From Saposhnikovia divaricata (lineage: Eukaryota > Streptophyta > Magnoliopsida > Apiales > Apiaceae): 64,000 bases of DNA. Below are positions 38,530-50,670 of the stretch, one piece after another (the first letter of the stretch is position 1; each line of letters starts with the position of its first letter). The stretch covers positions 3,348,001 through 3,412,000 of the forward strand of contig CM071595.1 in assembly GCA_036435485.1 (NCBI GenBank), given 5' to 3'. The notes beneath the pieces were generated by a model. It did not search any database, was not told where the DNA came from, and worked only from the letters and a program-made list of their open reading frames with translations. The translations under genes were made by a program, and so were the position numbers.

Positions 38530-38867
38530 GAATTCCAATAACCCATAGGAACAAAATATGTAAAAATATCCACAAAATGGTCCGACTCGATTTTTAACAA
38601 TATCCCCTGTACTAACCCCTTTGAGGATTATCCGAAAACCGAGTTTCGGTCATTTCAGCCCCGATTCAGGTCCGACCGGCACCAAATAAAATTTCATTGA
38701 ATTCCAATAACCCATAGGAACAAAATATGTAAAAATATCCACAAAATGGTCCGACTCGATTTTTAACAATATCCCCTGTACTAACCCCTTTGAGGATTAT
38801 CCGAAAACCGAGTTTCGGTTATTTCAGCCCCGATTCAGGTCCGACCGGCACCAAATAAAATTTCATT
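38361..38867. repeat. Run of three consecutive E monomers
   Basis: E monomers start at 38361, 38530 and 38699; all are CATAGG/CCCCTG type and nearly identical, the third with TCGGTTATTTC. They give a D-E-E-E tail to unit 37685. This is single-monomer amplification inside a HOR. Confidence 0.92.
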
Positions 38868-39712
38868 GAATTCCAATAATCCATAGGAACAAAATATGTA
38901 AAAATATCCACAAAATGGTCCGACTCAATTTTTAACAATATCCCGTGTACTAACCCCTTTTGGAATATCCGAAAATCGAGTATCGATTATATCAGCTCCG
39001 ATTCAGGTCCGAAACGCGTCAAATAAAATTTTTTTGAATCCCAATAACCCGGAGGAATAAAATATGTAAAAATGTCCATGAAATGGTCCGACCCGATTTT
39101 TAACAATATTTCGTGTACTAACCCTTTTGAGGATTATCCGAAAACCGATTTTCAATCATATCAGGTCCGATTCAGGTTAGAACTACGTCAAATAAAATTT
39201 TGTTGAATTTTAATAACCCATAGGAACAAAATCTGTAAAAATATCCACAAAATGGCCCGACTCGATTTTTAACAATACCCCGTATACTAACACCATTTTA
39301 GGATTATTCGAAAGTCGGGTTTCGATCATATCAGCTCCGATTCAGGTCCGAATTACGTCAAATAAAATTTCATTGAATTCCAATAACACATAAGAACAAA
39401 ATATGTAAATATATCCATAAAATGGTTCGACTCGATTTTTAACAATATCCCGTGTACTAGCCCCTTTGAGGATTATCCGAAAACCGAGTTTCGGTCATTT
39501 CAGCCCCGATTCAGGTCCGACCGGCACCAAATAAAATTTCATTGAATTCCAATAACCCATAGGAACAAAATATGTAAAAATATCCACAAAATGGTCCGAC
39601 TCGATTTTTAACAATATCCCCTGTACTAACCCCTTTGAGGATTATCCGAAAACCGAGTTTCGGTCATTTCAGCCCCGATTCAGGTCCGACCGGCACCAAA
39701 TAAAATTTCATT
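38868..39712. repeat. 5-mer HOR (last alpha unit), 845 bp
   Basis: Monomers start at 38868 A, 39036 B, 39205 C1, 39375 D and 39544 E. It is a copy of 37685-38529 (shared CCTTTTGGAAT, ATTTTTTTG, GGAATAAAATATG, GTAAATATATCC, CTAGCCCC) at 1183-bp spacing. Downstream of it no complete alpha trimer is found. Confidence 0.9.
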
Positions 39713-42700
39713 GAATTCCAATAACCCATAGGAACAAAATATGTAAAAATATCCACAAAATGGTCCGACTCAATTTTTAACAATATCCCGTGTACTAACC
39801 CCTTTGGGAATATCCGAAAATCGAGTTTCGATTATATCAGCTCCGATTCAGGTCCGAAACGCGTAAAATAAAATTTTGTTGAATCCCAATAACCCGTAGG
39901 AACAAAATATGTAAAAATGTCCATGAAATGGTCCGACCCGATTTTTAACAATATTTCGTGAACTAACCCTTTTGAGGATTATCCGAAAACCGATTTTCAA
40001 TCATATCAGGTCCGATTCAGGTTCGAATTACGTCAAATAAAATTTTGTTGAATTTTAATAACCCATAGGAATAAAATCTGTAAAAATATCCACAATATGG
40101 CCCGACTCAATTTTTAACAATACCCCGTATGCTAACACCTTTTTAGGATTATCCGAAAATCGGGTTTCGATCATATCAGCTCCGATTCGGGTCCGAATTA
40201 CGTCAAATAAAATTTCATTGAATTCCAAAAACCCATAAGAACAAAATATGTAAAAATATCCACAAAATGGTTGGACTCGATTTTTAAAAATATCCCCTGT
40301 ACTAACCCCTTTGAGGATTATCCGAAAACCGAGTTTCGGTCATTTCAGCCCTGATTCAGGTCCAACCGACACCAAATAAAATTTCATTGAATTCCAATAA
40401 CCCATAGGAACAAAATATGTAAAAATATCCACAAAATGGTCCGACTCAATTTTTAACAATATCCCGTGTACTAACCCCTTTGGGAATATCCGAAAATCGA
40501 GTTTCGATTATATCAGCTCCGATTCAGGTCCGAAACGCGTCAAATAAAATTTTGTTGAATCCCAATAACCCGTAGGAACAAAATATGTAAAAATGTCCAT
40601 GAAATGGTCCGACCCGATTTTTAACAATATTTCGTGAACTAACCCTTTTGAGGATTATCCGAAAACCGATTTTCAATCATATCATGTCCGATTCTGGTTC
40701 GAATTACGTCAAATAAAATTTTGTTGAATTTTAATAACCCATAGGAACAAAATCTGTAAAAATTTCCACAATATGGCCCGACTCGATTTTTAACAATACA
40801 CCGTATGCTAACACCTTTTTAGGATTATCCGAAAATCGGGTTTCGATCATATCAGCTCCGATTCGGGTCCGAATTACGTCAAATAAAATTTCATTGAATT
40901 CCAATAACCCATAAGAACAAAATATGTAAAAATATCCATAAAATGGTTCGACTCGATTTTTAACAATATCCCGTGTACTAACCCCTTTGAGGATTATCCG
41001 AAAACCGAGTTTCGGTCATTTCAGCCCCAATTCAGGTCCGACCGGCACCAAATAAAATTTCATTGAATTCCAATAACCCATGGAACAAAATATGTAAAAA
41101 TATCCACAAAATGGTCCGACTCGATTTTTAACAATATCCCCTGTACTAACCCCTTTGAGGATTATCCGAAAACCGAGTTTCGGTCATTTCAGCCCCGATT
41201 CAGGTCCAACCGGCACCAAATAAAATTTCATTGAATTCCAACAACCCATAGGAACAAAATATGTAAAAATTTCCACAAAATGGTCCGACTCAATTTTTAA
41301 CAATATCCCGTGTACTAACCCCTTTGGGAATATCCAAAAATCGAGTTTCGATTATATCAGCTCCGATTCAGGTCCGAAACGCGTCAAATAAAATTTTGTT
41401 GAATCCCAATAACACGTAGGAACAAAATATGTAAAAATGTCCATGAAATGGTCCGACCCGATTTTTAACAATATTTCGTGAACTAACCCTTTTGAGGGTT
41501 AACCGAAAACCGATTTTCAATCATATCAGGTCCGATTCAGGTTCGAATTACGTCAAATAAAATTTTGTTGAATTTTAATAACCCATAGGAACAAAATCTG
41601 TAAAAATATCCACAATATGGCCCGACTCAATTTTTAACAATACCCCGTATGCTAACACCTTTTTAGGATTATCCGAAAATCGGGTTTCGATCATATCAGC
41701 TCCGATTCGGGTCCGAATTATGTCAAATAAAATTTCATTGAATTCCAAAAACCCATAAGAACAAAATATGTAAAAATATCCACAAAATGGTCCGACTCGA
41801 TTTTTAAAAATATCCCCTGTACTAACCCCTTTGAGGATTATCCGAAAACCGAGTTTCGGTCATTTCAGCCCCGATTCAGGTCCAACCGGCACCAAATAAA
41901 ATTTCATTGAATTCCAATAACCCATAGGAACAAAATATGTAAAAATAGCCACAAAATGGTCCGACTCAATTTTTAACAATATCCCGTGTACTAACCCCTT
42001 TGGGAATATCCGAAAATCGAGTTTCGATTATATCAGTTCCGATTCAGGTCCGAAACGCGTCAAATAAAATTTTGTTGAATCCCAATAACCCGTAGGAACA
42101 AAATATGTAAAAATGTCCATGAAATGGTCCGACCCGATTTTTAACAATATTTCGTGAACTAACCCTTTTGAGGATTATCCGAAAACAGATTTTCAATCAT
42201 ATCAGGTCCGATTCTGGTTCGAATTACGTCAAATAAAATTTTGTTGAATTTTAATAACCCATAGGAACAAAATCTGTAAAAATTTCCACAATATGGCCCG
42301 ACTCGATTTTTAACAATACCCCGTATGCTAACACCTTTTTAGGATTATCCGAAAATCGGGTTTCGATCATATCAGCTCCGATTCGGGTCCGAATTACGTC
42401 AAATAAAATTTCATTGAATTCCAATAACCCATAAGAACAAAATATGTAAAAATATCCATAAAATGGTTCGACTCGATTTTTAACAATATCCCGTGTACTA
42501 ACCCCTTTGAGGATTATCCGACAACCGAGTTTCGGTCATTTCAGCCCCGATTCAGGTCCGACCGGCACCAAATAAAATTTCATTGAATTCCAATAACCCA
42601 TGGAACAAAATATGTAAAAATATCCACAAAATGGTCCGACTCGATTTTTAACAATATCCCCTGTACTAACCCCTTTGAGGATTATCCGAAAACCGAGTTT

Positions 42701-42752
42701 CGGTCATTTCAGCCCCGATTCAGGTCCAACCGGCACCAAATAAAATTTCATT

Positions 42753-42922
42753 GAATTCCAATAACCCATAGGAACAAAATATGTAAAAATATCCACAATA
42801 TGGCCCGACTCGATTTTTAACAATACCCCGTATGCTAACACCTTTTTAGGATTATCCGAAAATCGGGTTTCGATCATATCAGCTCCGATTCGGGTCCGAA
42901 TTACGTCAAATAAAATTTCATT
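42753..42922. repeat. Fusion monomer, A or E start with C2 body
   Basis: Starts GAATTCCAATAACCCATAGG with AACAAAATATG, then becomes C2 at CACAATATGGCCC. It is followed by D, so A and B of this unit are lost. The same fusion is at 57422 in the second mega-unit, so it predates the mega-unit duplication. The 5' parent could be A or E, since they are identical up to the switch. Confidence 0.9.
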
Positions 42923-44442
42923 GAATTCCAATAACCCATAAGAACAAAATATGTAAAAATATCCATAAAATGGTTCGACTCGATTTTTAACAATATCCCG
43001 TGTACTAACCCCTTTGAGGATTATCCGAAAACCGAGTTTCGGTCATTTCAGCCCCGATTCAGGTCCGACCGGCACCAAATAAAATTTCATTGAATTCCAA
43101 TAACCCATGGAACAAAATATGTAAAAATATCCACAAAATGGTCCGACTCAATTTTTAACAATATCCCGTGTACTAACCCCTTTGGGAATATCCGAAAATC
43201 GAGTTTCGATTATATCAGCTCCGATTCAGGTCCGAAATGCGTCAAATAATTTTTTGTTGAATCCTAATAACCCGTAGGAACAAAATATGTAAAAATGTCC
43301 ATGAAATGGTCCGACCCGATTTTTAAAAATATTTCAACTACTAACCCTTTTGAGGATTATCCGAAAACCGATTTTCAATCATATCAGGTCCGATTCAGGT
43401 TCGAACTATATCAAATAAAATTTTGTTGAATTTTAATAACCCATAGGAACAAAATCTGTAAAAATATCCACAATATGGCCCGACTCGATTTTTAACAATA
43501 CCCCGTATGCTAACACCTTTTTAGGATTATCCGAAAATCGGGTTTCGATCATATCAGCTCCGATTCGGGTCCGAATTACGTCAAATAAAATTTCATTGAA
43601 TTCCAAAAACCCATAAGAACAAAATATGTAAAAATATCCACAAAATGGTCCGACTCAATTTTTAACAATATCCCCTGTACTAACCCCTTTGAGGATTATC
43701 CGAAAACCGAGTTTCGGTCATTTCAGCCCCGATTCAGGTCCAACCGGCACCAAATAAAATTTCATTGAATTCCAATAACCCATAGGAACAAAATATGTAA
43801 AAATATTCACAAAATGGTCCGACTCAATTTTTAACAATATCCCGTGTACTAACCCCTTTGGGAATATCCGAAAATCGAGTTTCGATTATATCAGCTCCGA
43901 TTCAGGTCCGAAACGCGTCAAATAAAATTTTGTTGAATCCCAATAACCCGTAGGAACAAAATATGTAAAAATGTCCATGAAATGGTCCGACCCGATTTTT
44001 AACAATATTTCGTGAACTAACCCTTTTGAGGATTATCCGAAAACCGATTTTCAATCATATTAGGTCCGATTCTGGTTCGAATTACGTCAAATAAAATTTT
44101 GTTGAATTTTAATAACCCATAGGAACAAAATCTGTAAAAATATCCACAATATGGCCCGACTCGATTTCTAACAATACCCCGTATGCTAACACCTTTTTAG
44201 GATTATCCGAAAATCGGGTTTCGATCATATCAGCTCCGATTCGGGTCCGAATTCCGTCAAATAAAATTTCATTGAATTCCAATAACCCATAAGAACAAAA
44301 TATGTAAAAATATCCATAAAATGGTTCGACTCGATTTTTAACAATATCCCGTGTATTAACCCCTTTGAGGATTATCCGAAAACCGAGTTTCGGTCATTTC
44401 AGCCCCGATTCAGGTCCGACCGGCACCAAATAAAATTTCATT

Positions 44443-44948
44443 GAATTCCAATCACCCATAGGAACAAAATATGTAAAAATATCCACAAAATGGTCCGACT
44501 CGATTTTTAACAATATCCCCTGTACTAACCCCTTTGAGGATTATCCGAAAACCGAGTTTCGGTCATTTCAGCCCCGATTCAGGTCCGACCGGCACCAAAT
44601 AAAATTTCATTGAATTCCAATAACCCATAGGAACAAAATATGTAAAAATATCCACAAAATGGTCCGACTCGATTTTTAACAATATCCCTTGTACTAACCC
44701 CTTTGAGGATTATCCGAAAACCGAGTTTCGGTCATTTCAGCCCCGATTCAGGTCCGACCGGCACCAAATAAAATTTCATTGAATTACAATAACCCATGGA
44801 ACAAAATATGTAAAAATATCCACAAAATGGTCCGACTCGATTTCTAACAATATCCCCTGTACTAACCCCTTTGAGGATTATCCGAAAACCGAGTTTCGGT
44901 CATTTCAGCCCCGATTCAGGTCCCACCGGCACCAAATAAAATTTCATT
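44443..44948. repeat. Run of three E monomers (distinct subtypes)
   Basis: E monomers start at 44443 (AATCACCC, CCCCTG), 44612 (CCCTTG) and 44781 (GAATTACAAT, CCCATGG, TTTCTAAC, GGTCCCACC). The three differ from each other, so this is not a recent triplication of one monomer. It recurs at 47645-48150 and, with fewer private changes, at 59112-59617. Confidence 0.92.
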
Positions 44949-45116
44949 GAATTCCAATAACCCATAGGAACAAAATATGTAAAAATATCCACAAAATGGT
45001 CCGACTCAATTTTTAACAATATCCCGTGTACTAACCCCTTTGGGAATATCCGAAAATCGAGTTTCGATTATATCAGCTCCGATTCAGGTCCGAAACGCGT
45101 AAAATAAAATTTTGTT

Positions 45117-45285
45117 GAATCCCAATAACCCGTAGGAACAAAATATGTAAAAATGTCCATGAAATGGTCCGACCCGATTTTTAACAATATTTCGTGAACT
45201 AACCCTTTTGAGGATTATCCGAAAACCGATTTTCAATCATATCAGGTCCGATTCGGGTCCGAATTACGTCAAATAAAATTTCATT
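45117..45285. repeat. B/C2 fusion monomer (copy 1)
   Basis: Class B up to ATATCAGGTCCGATTC, then C2 (GGGTCCGAATTACG ... TTTCATT). The unit reads A, B/C, D, exactly one monomer short. The switch lies in the GGTCCGATTC stretch near the 3' end, which B and C share. Confidence 0.92.
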
Positions 45286-45454
45286 GAATTCCAATAACCC
45301 ATAAGAACAAAATATGTAAAAATATCCATAAAATGGTTCGACGCGATTTTTAACAATATCCCGTGTACTAACCCCTTTGAGGATTATCCGAAAACCGAGT
45401 TTCGGTCATTTCAGCCCCGATTCAGGTCCGACCGGCACCAAATAAAATTTCATT

Positions 45455-45616
45455 GAATTCCAATAACCCATGGAACAAAATATGTAAAAATATCCACAAA
45501 ATGGTCCGACTCAATTTTTAACAATATCCCGTGTACCCTTTGGGAATATCCGAAAATCGAGTTTCGATTATATCAGCTCCGATTCAGGTCCGAAATGCGT
45601 CAAATAATTTTTTGTT
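45455..45616. repeat. A2 monomer with 5-bp deletion (162 bp)
   Basis: Reads GTGTACCCTTTGGG where other A2 copies read GTGTACTAACCCCTTTGGG. The deletion is shared by 48657 and 50001 but absent from the equivalent at 60124. It is therefore a private marker of the duplications inside mega-unit 1. Confidence 0.93.
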
Positions 45617-48318
45617 GAATCCTAATAACCCGTAGGAACAAAATATGTAAAAATGTCCATGAAATGGTCCGACCCGATTTTTAAGAATATTTCGTCTACT
45701 AACCCTTTTGAGGATTATCCGAAAACCGATTTTCAATCATATCAGGTCCGATTCAGGTTCGAACTATATCAAATAAAATTTTGTTGAATTTTAATAACCC
45801 ATAGGAACAAAATCTGTAAAAATATCCACAATATGGCCCGACTCGATTTTTAACAATACCCCGTATGCTAACACCTTTTTAGGATTATCCGAAAATCGGG
45901 TTTCGATCATATCAGCTCCGATTCGGGTCCGAATTACGTCAAATAAAATTTCATTGAATTCCAAAAACCCATAAGAACAAAATATGTAAAAATATCCACA
46001 AAATGGTCCGACTCGATTTTTAACAATATCCGCTGTACTAACCCCTTTGAGGATTATCCGAAAACCGAGTTTCGGTCATTTCAGCCCCGATTCAGGTCCA
46101 ACCGGCACCAAATAAAATTTCATTGAATTCCAATAACCCATAGGAACAAAATATGTAAAAATATCCACAAAATGGTCCGACTCAATTTTTAACAATATCC
46201 CGTGTACTAACCCCTTTGGGAATATCCGAAAATCGAGTTTCGATTATATCAGCTCCGATTCAGGTCCGAAACGCGTCAAATAAAATTTTGTTGAATCCCA
46301 ATAACCCGTAGGAACAAAATATGTAAAAATGTCCATGAAATGGTCCGACCCGATTTTTAACAATATTTCGTGAACTAACCCTTTTGAGGATTATCCGAAA
46401 ACCGATTTTCAATCATATCAGGTCCGATTCTGGTTCGAATTACGTCAAATAAAATTTTGTTGAATTTTAATAACCCATAGGAACAAAATCTGTAAAAATA
46501 TCCACAATATGGCCCGACTCGATTTTTAACAATACCCCGTATGCTAACACCTTTTTAGGATTATCCGAAAATCGGGTTTCGATCATATCAGCTCCGATTC
46601 GGGTCCGAATTACGTCAAATAAAATTTCATTGAATTCCAATAACCCATAAGAACATAATATGTAAAAATATCCATAAAATGGTTCGACTCGATTTTTAAC
46701 AATATCCCGTGTACTAACCCCTTTGAGGATTATCCGAAAACCGAGTTTCGGTCATTTCAGCCCCGATTCAGGTCCGACCGGCACCAAATAAAATTTCATT
46801 GAATTCCAATAACCCATGGAACAAAATGTGTAAAAATATCCACAAAATGGTCCGACTCGATTTTTAACAATATCCCCTGTACTAACCCCTTTGAGGATTA
46901 TCCGAAAACCGAGTTTCGGTCATTTCAGCCCCGATTCAGGTCCAACCGGCACCAAATAAAATTTCATTGAATTCCAATAACCCATAGGAACAAAATATGT
47001 AAAAATATCCACAAAATGGTCCGACTCAATTTTTAACAATATCCCGTGTACTAACCCCTATGGGAATATCCGAAAATCGAGTTTCGATTATATCAGCTCC
47101 GATTCAGGTCCGAAACGCGTCAAATAAAATTTTGTTGAATCCCAATAACCCGTAGGAACAAAATATGTAAAAATGTCCATGAAATGGTCCGACCCGATTT
47201 TTAACAATATTTCGTGAACTAACCCTTTTGAGGATTATCCGAAAACCGATTTTCAATCATATTAGGTCCGATTCTGGTTCGAATTACGTCAAATAAAATT
47301 TTGTTGAATTTTAATAACCCATAGGAACAAAATCTGTAAAAATATCCACAATATGGCCCGACTCGATTTCTAACAATACCCCGTATGCTAACACCTTTTT
47401 AGGATTATCCGAAAATCGGGTTTCGATCATATCAGCTCCGATTCGGGTCCGAATTCCGTCAAATAAAATTTCATTGAATTCCAATAACCCATAAGAACAA
47501 AATATGTAAAAATATCCATAAAATGGTTCGACTCGATTTTTAACAATATCCCGTGTATTAACCCCTTTGAGGATTATCCGAAAACCGAGTTTCGGTCATT
47601 TCAGCCCCGATTCAGGTCCGACCGGCACCAAATAAAATTTCATTGAATTCCAATCACCCATAGGAACAAAATATGTAAAAATATCCACAAAATGGTCCGA
47701 CTCGATTTTTAACAATATCCCCTGTACTAACCCCTTTGAGGATTATCCGAAAACCGAGTTTCGGTCATTTCAGCCCCGATTCAGGTCCGACCGGCACCAA
47801 ATAAAATTTCATTGAATTCCAATAACCCATAGGAACAAAATATGTAAAAATATCCACAAAATGGTCCGACTCGATTTTTAACAATATCCCTTGTACTAAC
47901 CCCTTTGAGGATTATCCGAAAACCGAGTTTCGGTCATTTCAGCCCCGATTCAGGTCCGACCGGCACCAAATAAAATTTCATTGAATTACAATAACCCATG
48001 GAACAAAATATGTAAAAATATCCACAAAATGGTCCGACTCGATTTCTAACAATATCCCCTGTACTAACCCCTTTGAGGATTATCCGAAAACCGAGTTTCG
48101 GTCATTTCAGCCCCGATTCAGGTCCCACCGGCACCAAATAAAATTTCATTGAATTCCAATAACCCATAGGAACAAAATATGTAAAAATATCCACAAAATG
48201 GTCCGACTCAATTTTTAACAATATCCCGTGTACTAACCCCTTTGGGAATATCCGAAAATCGAGTTTCGATTATATCAGCTCCGATTCAGGTCCGAAACGC
48301 GTAAAATAAAATTTTGTT

Positions 48319-48487
48319 GAATCCCAATAACCCGTAGGAACAAAATATGTAAAAATGTCCATGAAATGGTCCGACCCGATTTTTAACAATATTTCGTGAA
48401 CTAACCCTTTTGAGGATTATCCGAAAACCGATTTTCAATCATATCAGGTCCGATTCGGGTCCGAATTACGTCAAATAAAATTTCATT
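48319..48487. repeat. B/C2 fusion monomer (copy 2)
   Basis: Duplicate of 45117-45285 at 3202-bp offset, with the same switch point and the same flanks: A with GCGTAAAATA before it and D with CGACGCGATT after it. Confidence 0.92.
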
Positions 48488-49157
48488 GAATTCCAATAAC
48501 CCATAAGAACAAAATATGTAAAAATATCCATAAAATGGTTCGACGCGATTTTTAACAATATCCCGTGTACTAACCCCTTTGAGGATTATCCGAAAACCGA
48601 GTTTCGGTCATTTCAGCCCCGATTCAGGTCCGACCGGCACCAAATAAAATTTCATTGAATTCCAATAACCCATGGAACAAAATATGTAAAAATATCCACA
48701 AAATGGTCCGACTCAATTTTTAACAATATCCCGTGTACCCTTTGGGAATATCCGAAAATCGAGTTTCGATTATATCAGCTCCGATTCAGGTCCGAAATGC
48801 GTCAAATAATTTTTTGTTGAATCCTAATAACCCGTAGGAACAAAATATGTAAAAATGTCCATGAAATGGTCCGACCCGATTTTTAAGAATATTTCGTCTA
48901 CTAACCCTTTTGAGGATTATCCGAAAACCGATTTTCAATCATATCAGGTCCGATTCAGGTTCGAACTATATCAAATAAAATTTTGTTGAATTTTAATAAC
49001 CCATAGGAACAAAATCTGTAAAAATATCCACAATATGGCCCGACTCGATTTTTAACAATACCCCGTATGCTAACACCTTTTTAGGATTATCCGAAAATCG
49101 GGTTTCGATCATATCAGCTCCGATTCGGGTCCGAATTACGTCAAATAAAATTTCATT

Positions 49158-49326
49158 GAATTCCAAAAACCCATAAGAACAAAATATGTAAAAATATCCA
49201 CAAAATGGTCCGACTCGATTTTTAACAATATCCGCTGTACTAACCCCTTTGAGGATTATCCGAAAACCGAGTTTCGGTCATTTCAGCCCCGATTCAGGTC
49301 CGACCGGCACCAAATAAAATTTCATT
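49158..49326. repeat. F/E junction monomer of the 1344-bp duplication
   Basis: The 5' part is F with CCAAAAACCC and TCCGCTG (as at 45956 and 50502). The 3' end reads GGTCCGACC, an E1 tail, where true F copies read GGTCCAACC. It is followed by the E with GAATTACAAT, as E 47814 is. The crossover lies between about 49235 and 49302. Confidence 0.88.
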
Positions 49327-50670
49327 GAATTACAATAACCCATGGAACAAAATATGTAAAAATATCCACAAAATGGTCCGACTCGATTTCTAACAATATC
49401 CCCTGTACTAACCCCTTTGAGGATTATCCGAAAACCGAGTTTCGGTCATTTCAGCCCCGATTCAGGTCCCACCGGCACCAAATAAAATTTCATTGAATTC
49501 CAATAACCCATAGGAACAAAATATGTAAAAATATCCACAAAATGGTCCGACTCAATTTTTAACAATATCCCGTGTACTAACCCCTTTGGGAATATCCGAA
49601 AATCGAGTTTCGATTATATCAGCTCCGATTCAGGTCCGAAACGCGTAAAATAAAATTTTGTTGAATCCCAATAACCCGTAGGAACAAAATATGTAAAAAT
49701 GTCCATGAAATGGTCCGACCCGATTTTTAACAATATTTCGTGAACTAACCCTTTTGAGGATTATCCGAAAACCGATTTTCAATCATATCAGGTCCGATTC
49801 GGGTCCGAATTACGTCAAATAAAATTTCATTGAATTCCAATAACCCATAAGAACAAAATATGTAAAAATATCCATAAAATGGTTCGACGCGATTTTTAAC
49901 AATATCCCGTGTACTAACCCCTTTGAGGATTATCCGAAAACCGAGTTTCGGTCATTTCAGCCCCGATTCAGGTCCGACCGGCACCAAATAAAATTTCATT
50001 GAATTCCAATAACCCATGGAACAAAATATGTAAAAATATCCACAAAATGGTCCGACTCAATTTTTAACAATATCCCGTGTACCCTTTGGGAATATCCGAA
50101 AATCGAGTTTCGATTATATCAGCTCCGATTCAGGTCCGAAATGCGTCAAATAATTTTTTGTTGAATCCTAATAACCCGTAGGAACAAAATATGTAAAAAT
50201 GTCCATGAAATGGTCCGACCCGATTTTTAAGAATATTTCGTCTACTAACCCTTTTGAGGATTATCCGAAAACCGATTTTCAATCATATCAGGTCCGATTC
50301 AGGTTCGAACTATATCAAATAAAATTTTGTTGAATTTTAATAACCCATAGGAACAAAATCTGTAAAAATATCCACAATATGGCCCGACTCGATTTTTAAC
50401 AATACCCCGTATGCTAACACCTTTTTAGGATTATCCGAAAATCGGGTTTCGATCATATCAGCTCCGATTCGGGTCCGAATTACGTCAAATAAAATTTCAT
50501 TGAATTCCAAAAACCCATAAGAACAAAATATGTAAAAATATCCACAAAATGGTCCGACTCGATTTTTAACAATATCCGCTGTACTAACCCCTTTGAGGAT
50601 TATCCGAAAACCGAGTTTCGGTCATTTCAGCCCCGATTCAGGTCCAACCGGCACCAAATAAAATTTCATT
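49327..50670. repeat. 1344-bp 8-mer duplicate
   Basis: Monomers start at 49327 E, 49495 A, 49663 B/C, 49832 D, 50001 A2, 50163 B2, 50332 C2 and 50502 F. It repeats 47983-49326 with all private markers. After it, 50671 onward matches 46125 onward at 4546 bp, which is 3202 plus 1344. Confidence 0.92.
49663..49831. repeat. B/C2 fusion monomer (copy 3)
   Basis: Third copy of the fusion in mega-unit 1, at 1344-bp offset from 48319, with the same switch point and flanking markers. Confidence 0.92.

Larger units (their letters stand above)
43935..49326. repeat. Tandem duplication, 3202-bp unit (second copy partial)
   Basis: 43935-47136 (19 monomers) recurs from 47137 at constant 3202-bp offset: TATTAGG in B, GATTTCTAAC and GAATTCCGTC in C2, AATCACCCATAGG in E, GAATTACAAT in E, GCGTAAAATA in A, CGACGCGATT in D, GTGTACCCTTTGGG in A2, TCCGCTG in F. 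The match ends inside F 49158. The second mega-unit has only a single equivalent, at 58604. Confidence 0.92.
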
